64,000 nucleotides of DNA from Bretschneidera sinensis (lineage: Eukaryota; Streptophyta; Magnoliopsida; Brassicales; Akaniaceae), in NCBI GenBank assembly GCA_023935145.1, contig CM043705.1, forward strand, positions 53,117,584 to 53,181,583, written 5' to 3'. The translations under genes were made by a program, and so were the position numbers. Position 1 is the first letter of the stretch; every line of letters starts with the position of its first letter. The notes under the pieces were generated by a model. The model was not told where the DNA came from, made no database searches, and saw only the letters and a list, made by a program, of their open reading frames with translations. Shown here in pieces: positions 58,942-64,000 of the stretch.

Positions 58942-59984
58942 CTATATATTACAAATAACATGGTCAAATATATATGTAAACCAAAACAGAAACTAAATAA
59001 TTTATTAAATAAAACCACTAAGTTATGTACTTTGCGAGTCTGTCTCATCCGTTAAATTCTACTAAACGGCCATGACAGTAAACCTGTTTCGTTCGTTACC
59101 TAAGTTATCTAATTTTTTTACCTCAAAATTACTAAGTTATATACTTTTTGAGTCCGAAACCTCTTAGGTTTATAATCGATGATCCGAAATGGATTCTGTT
59201 TGTTCCCACAAGTTACATTCTACTAAACGGTCATGACGGTAAACTCGCCTCTTTCGTTACCTAAGTTATCTACTTTTTTTACCTTAACTGTTAAGTTATA
59301 TACTTTTTGAGTCTGAAACCTCTTGAGTTTGTAACTAGTTATCCGAAATGGATTCTGTTTGTCCCCACAAGTTACATTCTATCAAACGGACGTGATGGTA
59401 AACCCATCTCGTTTGTTACCTAAGCTATATACTTTTTAACCTTAAAACCGCTAAGTTATATACATTTTCATGCCGAAAACTCTCGGGTTTGTAAGTGGTG
59501 ATTCGAAATGGATTCTTTTTGTTCCCACAAGTTAGATTCTACTAAATGGACGTGACAGTAAACCCACCTCATATGTTACCTAAGTTATCTATTTTTTTTA
59601 CCTTAAAACCGCTAATTTATATACTTTTTGAATCCGAAACCTCTCAGGTTTGTAACCAGTCATCCAAAATGGATTTTGTTTGTTCCCACAAGTTATATTC
59701 TACCAAACAGACATGAAAATAAACCCGCCTCATCCGTTACCTAAGTTATCTACTTTTTTTTTACCTTAAAACTGCTAAGTTATATACTTTTTAAGTACGA
59801 AATCTCTCGGGTTTGTAACCAGTTTTCCGAAATGGTTTTTGTTTGTTCCCACAAATTACATTTTACTAAACCGATGTGATAGTAAACTTGTCCCATCTGT
59901 TTCCTAAGTTATCTACTTTTTCTACCTTAAAACTGTCCCAGTTGGTAACTAATAATGTAAAAAAGTTCAATGCGTTTTACTTAC
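58942..59984 (-). other. Last intron of the second CACTA gene, filled by a tandem array
   Basis: Donor CCAGAT|GTAAGT at 59984 and acceptor TATATAG|GATCC at 58942-58943. Phase 0 on both sides and the flanking exons read through. Most of the intron is the 160-base tandem repeat. Confidence 0.75.
59020..59960. repeat. Tandem repeat, about six units of 159-163 bp
   Basis: The word GTTACCTAAGTTATCTAC (or a close variant) recurs at 59095, 59256, 59415, 59575, 59736 and 59899, giving periods of 161, 159, 160, 161 and 163. Each unit also carries a version of CGAAATGGATTCTGTTTGTT, CCCACAAGTTACATTCTACT and CTAAGTTATATACTTTTTGA. Units are diverged but colinear. Confidence 0.92.
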
Positions 59985-60635
59985 ATCTGGTCGTGTGGTA
60001 GGATCCGTCCTAGAACCTCCTGGGATTGACAACTGTTGCAATATCTACTCCATGGACTCGAGATGTTAATGTATGTCATCCACCCTAACGTTCATTTGCA
60101 CCAGCTGTGATTGAAGCTCCTCGATTCTTGACCTATCATCATCTATACGTTGTTGCATCGCGCTGACAACAACAACAGGTCTGAACCGCGATGCAGTGGA
60201 TCTGACGGAGGAACTGTTGCTATTTGGAGAGCTACTTATAAAGGGGCGATCGGCTATCATGCCCCTGAATCTGTAAAATTTCCCCTTCTTCAGCTCGCCT
60301 GATGCATGTGGCCACTTAGCGGTGTCGATCTCAAGCTATGAGTATACTTCAATCTGGCCACCACTCTTATATCGAACACATTGGTCATATATATCCTACA
60401 TTACAAACAAATGTATGTGATTAATAATTTCTTTTGTAAACTATATTAAAACCAACAATTATTTTGCATATAAGTAAAAAAAATATATTTTATACAAATC
60501 ATCATGTCCCTGGACTTGTTATCGACGTAATCACCTATCCCTGATTGGCACTTATGCATCCTTTTAAAAACCTCAACAGGTGTGGCATCTATGTCCAACT
60601 TTTGGAACTGCACATTACATTTTGTTACAAAAAGT

Positions 60636-60638
<3 letters not shown>

Positions 60639-60676
<38 letters not shown>
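60639..60676. repeat. (TA)n microsatellite
   Basis: About 38 bases of TA dinucleotide repeat inside the second CACTA gene, probably in an intron. Confidence 0.9.
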
Positions 60677-60678
<2 letters not shown>

Positions 60679-61874
60679 TGTAGATAAAAAAACATATACA
60701 CCAATACACTCGCGTGGACATTCGTGTTGATGGACCATCCAACATGGTGAATCCGCCAATCATCGCTCGACCGCCTATTCACCAACGCAACATTGAAGTG
60801 ATGAGTCCATATGTCTGATTCCCAGAAACTAACGAAAGCATCCCAATGCTCAGTGGGGATCTTGTGGCCTCTTCCCTTGTCATCCCCACTTCAACCATAC
60901 CGGTGTGCTTTGTCCTCGCCCCTCTATTGCTTACACTTATCCCGCAATTCATTCATCCAATTGGTATGGTGAGCTGCAGTGATCTTATCATGGACAAACC
61001 TAGCAGACTCAAGCTCTACGGGAGTCGCAAAAGTGTAGCGCATCTAAGAAACAACCAAAATACGATTAGTTTTCAATTATTTTATATATATATAGTACAA
61101 TCATAGAATATATTATAACAGTAAAACTAAAACAAATTAATTCAGAAAACTAATACCAAAAAATTATCCCAATTAGAGTTCTGGATGACAGTAGTGTATT
61201 GATAGTAACTATTCCATGGGCCATTCATATGCTTCATCACTTGAGTCGAAATGTTTTTGGAGATATCTTTGCACCCATGAAATTTACTACATTCATAGAT
61301 AAATAAGTACATTAATCTATATATGACATACATTAATGTAAATTAATGACATGAATAATATGCAATGAACATGTATAAACACCTATCGCTCAATATAGTC
61401 AAAAGCTTCTTTTGAGCTGACAGAGGTTTATCTCTGTTTAGTCCTCTAACCCAATGGGTGACTGGAGGAACCTGAAAAGGTCCGACCACTACCCTCGCAC
61501 AAGAGAATGTATAATCGCATATTAAATAATACGTTATTTAAGAATTCTTTTAAATTAATAGAAGAATGCATAATTAAATAATAACACAAAAGTGGATTCT
61601 ACCCTCTGGCATAATAGCCTCTAGTGGCACAACCAGCCTCGTGGGATCTTGTCCACGGCCCCTGCTCTCTGCACCTCTAAGTGCTCGACCTCTGTCTCGT
61701 GGCATCTTGTTTTCCAAGAAAAGTTGGAAATGTGAATACATGACAATAGATACAATCTGTTTAAAAACTGGCTCACGCAAATGAAAATAAAGAAATCATA
61801 TAATGTATACAATTTGTTAGTCATGCAACTCATATAATTCTCATCATCCATGAAAAAAATTATCTTACCATTAA

Positions 61875-64000
61875 CTAATCAACATCCATGTTAGTACTAG
61901 AGTCATCATCATCATTTTCTCCTTCTTCCATTATAGTGCCAACATCATGAATGATACCCGATATATCTATATCATCGTCTAAGACTCTACATGGAACAGA
62001 TGGTTCATCCTCTTGGAAGTAATCTGCAACTATAGGCATTACATCATCGCCTGGATCTTGATACAAAGGAAATTCGGCATTACCCCTAGCCTTCATTTTA
62101 CATGCCCACCTATCATTTCTTCGTTTCTTATTGGAAAGGTAAGTGCAATAGTATACTTGTATTACTTATGAAGCCAACACGAATGGATCGTCTGAGTTAA
62201 GCCTAGATTTATATTTAATATCTATGAAACCATGTCAATCTATTTGAATTCCATTCTCAGAATCAAACCAATCACATTTGAACAATACAACAATATTATT
62301 AATCCCTATATATTATAGCTCTATAACTTCTGTCAACATCCCGTAGAAGTCACGTTCATATTCATTGTAACAACTACCTTTCACAAGTACACCATTGTTC
62401 ATTTTTTTCTTATGTTGTCCATACTCTTTGGTGTGAAACTTAAATCTGTTGACATAACATATGGGATAACACTTCACATGATTCATCGGGCCAACGTTTA
62501 TCCCTCATATTTTCTTGTCAATTGTTTTATCCTTAGTGACCTATTATTAAAATATATAATTCAATGATACTTATTATATAATAAATATATACTAACAATA
62601 TTTATAATATATCATCTAACATTGCTTAAAAGATCCCAAAGCCATTTTGTGAAGTTCTTCACACGAAGCTTCTCAATTTGTTCATTAGTTATGCCTAGGT
62701 GCGCACTCCTCAAAGACTCGTCATATTGTCTACAACAATGGTGAAGAATTAATTAAAATCTAAGATATGCATATGTGGTGAGAGAATACATTAGATTTAA
62801 AAATGATAATAACACTCAATCCACATATGGTATAACTTCAGCGCAATTAAGAAGAACATAGATCATTGTGGCCTTCAGCTCTTTGTCAACCAAGGCATTA
62901 CTAGTCTCACGACCAAAAGCACGACATAGATAAATAAAAATAGATAGGAACTCTCCTTTATCAACATTCCTCCTATCATCGTTCTGACCAACTCGATTCA
63001 TTTTTGTTTGAACATTTGGTTGAAAATATTCAACACAAAAATTTGAGATTTCTTGTATGATGTACGCTCAACCATGGAACCTTCAACGCGAGCTTTACTT
63101 CGAGGTGTTTTATTTAGGTTGTGCATACACCTATTTTGCATGAATATACAAATGTTTTGAAATTGAATTCAATTATATGAAGTGAGAAGACTCTAATAAT
63201 TGGCAAAATTATTGGTATTACCTCCCAAATGGATACATCTATCGATATTGCACAGGGCCACCGATTTTAGCTTCGTAAGCTAAGTGAATTGGCAAATGCT
63301 CCATTGAATCAAAGAATTTCGGAGGGAAAATCTTCTCAAGCTTGCATAGGATGACAATAATAATTTTCTCAAGAAACTCCACATGTTCAACGCATAATTC
63401 AGTTACGCATGTGTCCTTGAAGAAGTTACTTAGGTTTGTCAACACATCTCACGCAGGGTCAAGTAAAAAGTCACGAAACGCCAGGGGAATTAATCTTTCC
63501 ATGAACACATGACAATCGTGACTCTTCATCCCGTATAACTTGCACTCATTCAGTTTAACACATCGTGCTAAATTTGAAGCATACTCGTCTAGGAACTTCA
63601 AATTTGAAACCCATTCACAACCACTTTTATCTGGGACTTGTTTAATGCATACGTTGCTTTGAGTTTATATTTAGGTTTATCATTGACTTCAACCAACTCC
63701 AATTGAGGATGCCTACAAAACGTTGCCATATTTAAACGAGCATTAGCATTGTCTTTAGTTTTACCCATGATATCCATAACAATGTTGAAGACGTTGTCAA
63801 ACACATTTTTCTTAATATATATAATGTACAGATTATAGCGAACAAGATTAGTTGACCAGTATGGTAGCTCCCAGAAGATACTGTTGGAAACAGTCAACCT
63901 CAATCTCATGTAAATAGGAAAGGGTGTTGCTGCTATCATAACCTCTTCCTATAAATTCTCCTCTAATATTTGATCTCATGTAATCAAGGAAAATCAGCTA
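61875..64000 (-). pseudogene. CACTA transposase TNP2-type, C-terminal part (tnp2, DUF4218, DUF4216)
   Basis: Enters from beyond 64000. Minus-strand 63598-63939 has the tnp2 end: ELPYWSTNLVRYNLYIIYIK, NVFDNVFNIVMDIMGKTKDN and ALNKSQIKVV; after a shift LYGMKSHDCHVFMERLIPLA follows. DUF4218 is at 62816-63470 (EHVEFLEKIIIVILCKLEKI, FPPKFFDSMEHLPIHLAYEA, GGPVQYR, then FGRETSNALVDKEL). DUF4216 is at 62130-62530 (ATYPICYVNRFKFHTKEY-like and GSCYNEYERDFYGMLTEVIE). The end is acidic (MEEGENDDDDSSTNMDVD, stop at 61875). TNP2 is the DDE-type transposase that cuts CACTA ends; the catalytic core is mostly outside the window. Stops and shifts are present. Confidence 0.82.

Larger units (their letters stand above)
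58873..61705 (-). pseudogene. Second CACTA gene (plant transposase_24/Ptta-like)
   Basis: Starts at the ATG ending at 61705 (MPRDRGRALRGAESRG), with basic and RG-rich N-terminus. Middle exons read LNRDKPLSAQKKLLTILSD, WNSYYQYTTVIQNSNWDNF, VELESARFVHDKITAAHHTN, WDAFVSFWESDIW and IDTAKWPHASGELKKGKFYR. A coiled segment MQQRIDDDRSRIEELQSQLV precedes a perfect donor GTAAGT at 59984. The last exon 58873-58941 reads DPIVEENAEHVDLDGDTYLA followed by GP and stop, joined in phase 0. The plant transposase_24 type of protein accompanies tnp2 in CACTA elements. Two in-frame stops (near 60065 and 60045) and other breaks mean it is probably dead; both stops could come from C-to-T changes. Confidence 0.65.
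58602..64000 (-). mobile_element. CACTA (En/Spm) DNA transposon, left part in window
   Basis: Two transposase-type genes on the minus strand. The first runs in from beyond 64000 (tnp2 C-terminus, DUF4218, DUF4216) and the second is at 58873-61705. The left terminus is near the palindrome at 58605; the first bases CAATA may be a mutated CACTA, but a start as early as 58574 is also possible. The right end is outside the window. Confidence 0.8.

Noticed and set aside
58660..59055. 131-codon plus-strand frame
   Set aside because: Low-complexity Lys/Asn/Ile composition. The region is better explained as the last exon and intron of a minus-strand CACTA gene, whose splice join reads through in phase.
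60446..60763. Frames with Tyr-Ile repeats near the second CACTA gene
   Set aside because: Same artefact of a TA microsatellite at 60639-60676.
1..64000. tRNA, rRNA, microRNA hairpin or CRISPR array
   Set aside because: Scanned by eye. The only tRNA-like words are primer binding sites and the only strong short hairpins belong to transposon ends. A tRNAscan or miRNA fold search was not possible here.

Overview
The window is nuclear DNA of a flowering plant, most likely a eudicot. Coding exons are separated by GT-AG introns, the spacers are AT-rich, (AT)n microsatellites are common, and about two thirds of the sequence is transposable-element DNA. Only two ordinary host genes are supported. One is a group I WRKY transcription factor of the WRKY3/WRKY4 type (plus strand, 23199-33629, four exons, 531 residues). 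The other is a membrane-anchored EDR2_C (DUF1336) protein of the CW14 type (minus strand, 35780-39979, nine coding exons, 524 residues). They converge tail to tail, with about 2.1 kb between their stop codons.

Left part (1-22230): a nested retrotransposon field. A solo or partial LTR (1-715) interrupts a Ty3/Gypsy element (716-5362). Next come a LINE C-terminal fragment (6998-7864), an internally deleted Ty1/Copia element with target-site duplication GTCTT (8169-12291), and a non-autonomous LTR element (12465-15052). A second Gypsy element of the same family as the first follows (15146-21734, TSD CATTA). It sits in one unit of a local tandem duplication whose second unit (about 21794-22226) preserves the empty insertion site.

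Middle part (22231-42340): the two host genes. WRKY intron 3, which splits the C-terminal WRKY domain at its conserved PR position, has grown to 5.2 kb. It holds a degraded antisense Copia element, a 1.0-kb Tourist/PIF-Harbinger-like element nested in that Copia, and a LINE fragment. Another LINE relic lies between the two genes. One intron of the EDR2_C gene has a GC donor.

Right part (42341-64000): two related AT-rich Helitron-like elements (42345-43275 and 46517-47425) flank a deleted Copia element (43486 to about 46254). Then comes a complete, fairly young 8.8-kb LTR element (47779-56588, TSD CTATT, tRNA-Asp primer site). It carries gag and protease but no visible polymerase, plus an extra 3' ORF. 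The window ends in a CACTA (En/Spm) transposon that leaves at base 64000. Its second gene has an intron largely filled by about six tandem units of roughly 160 bp.

Every element whose direction can be read lies on the minus strand. No tRNA or rRNA gene and no CRISPR array was recognised. The most unusual signals are two unrelated sets of dispersed palindromic words (ACCAGTCGACTGG-type in the LTR at 1-715 and GCGCTCGAGCGC-type in the 8.8-kb element), the intronic tandem array of the CACTA element, the polymerase-less retroelement, and an internal copy of its polypurine-tract/LTR junction.
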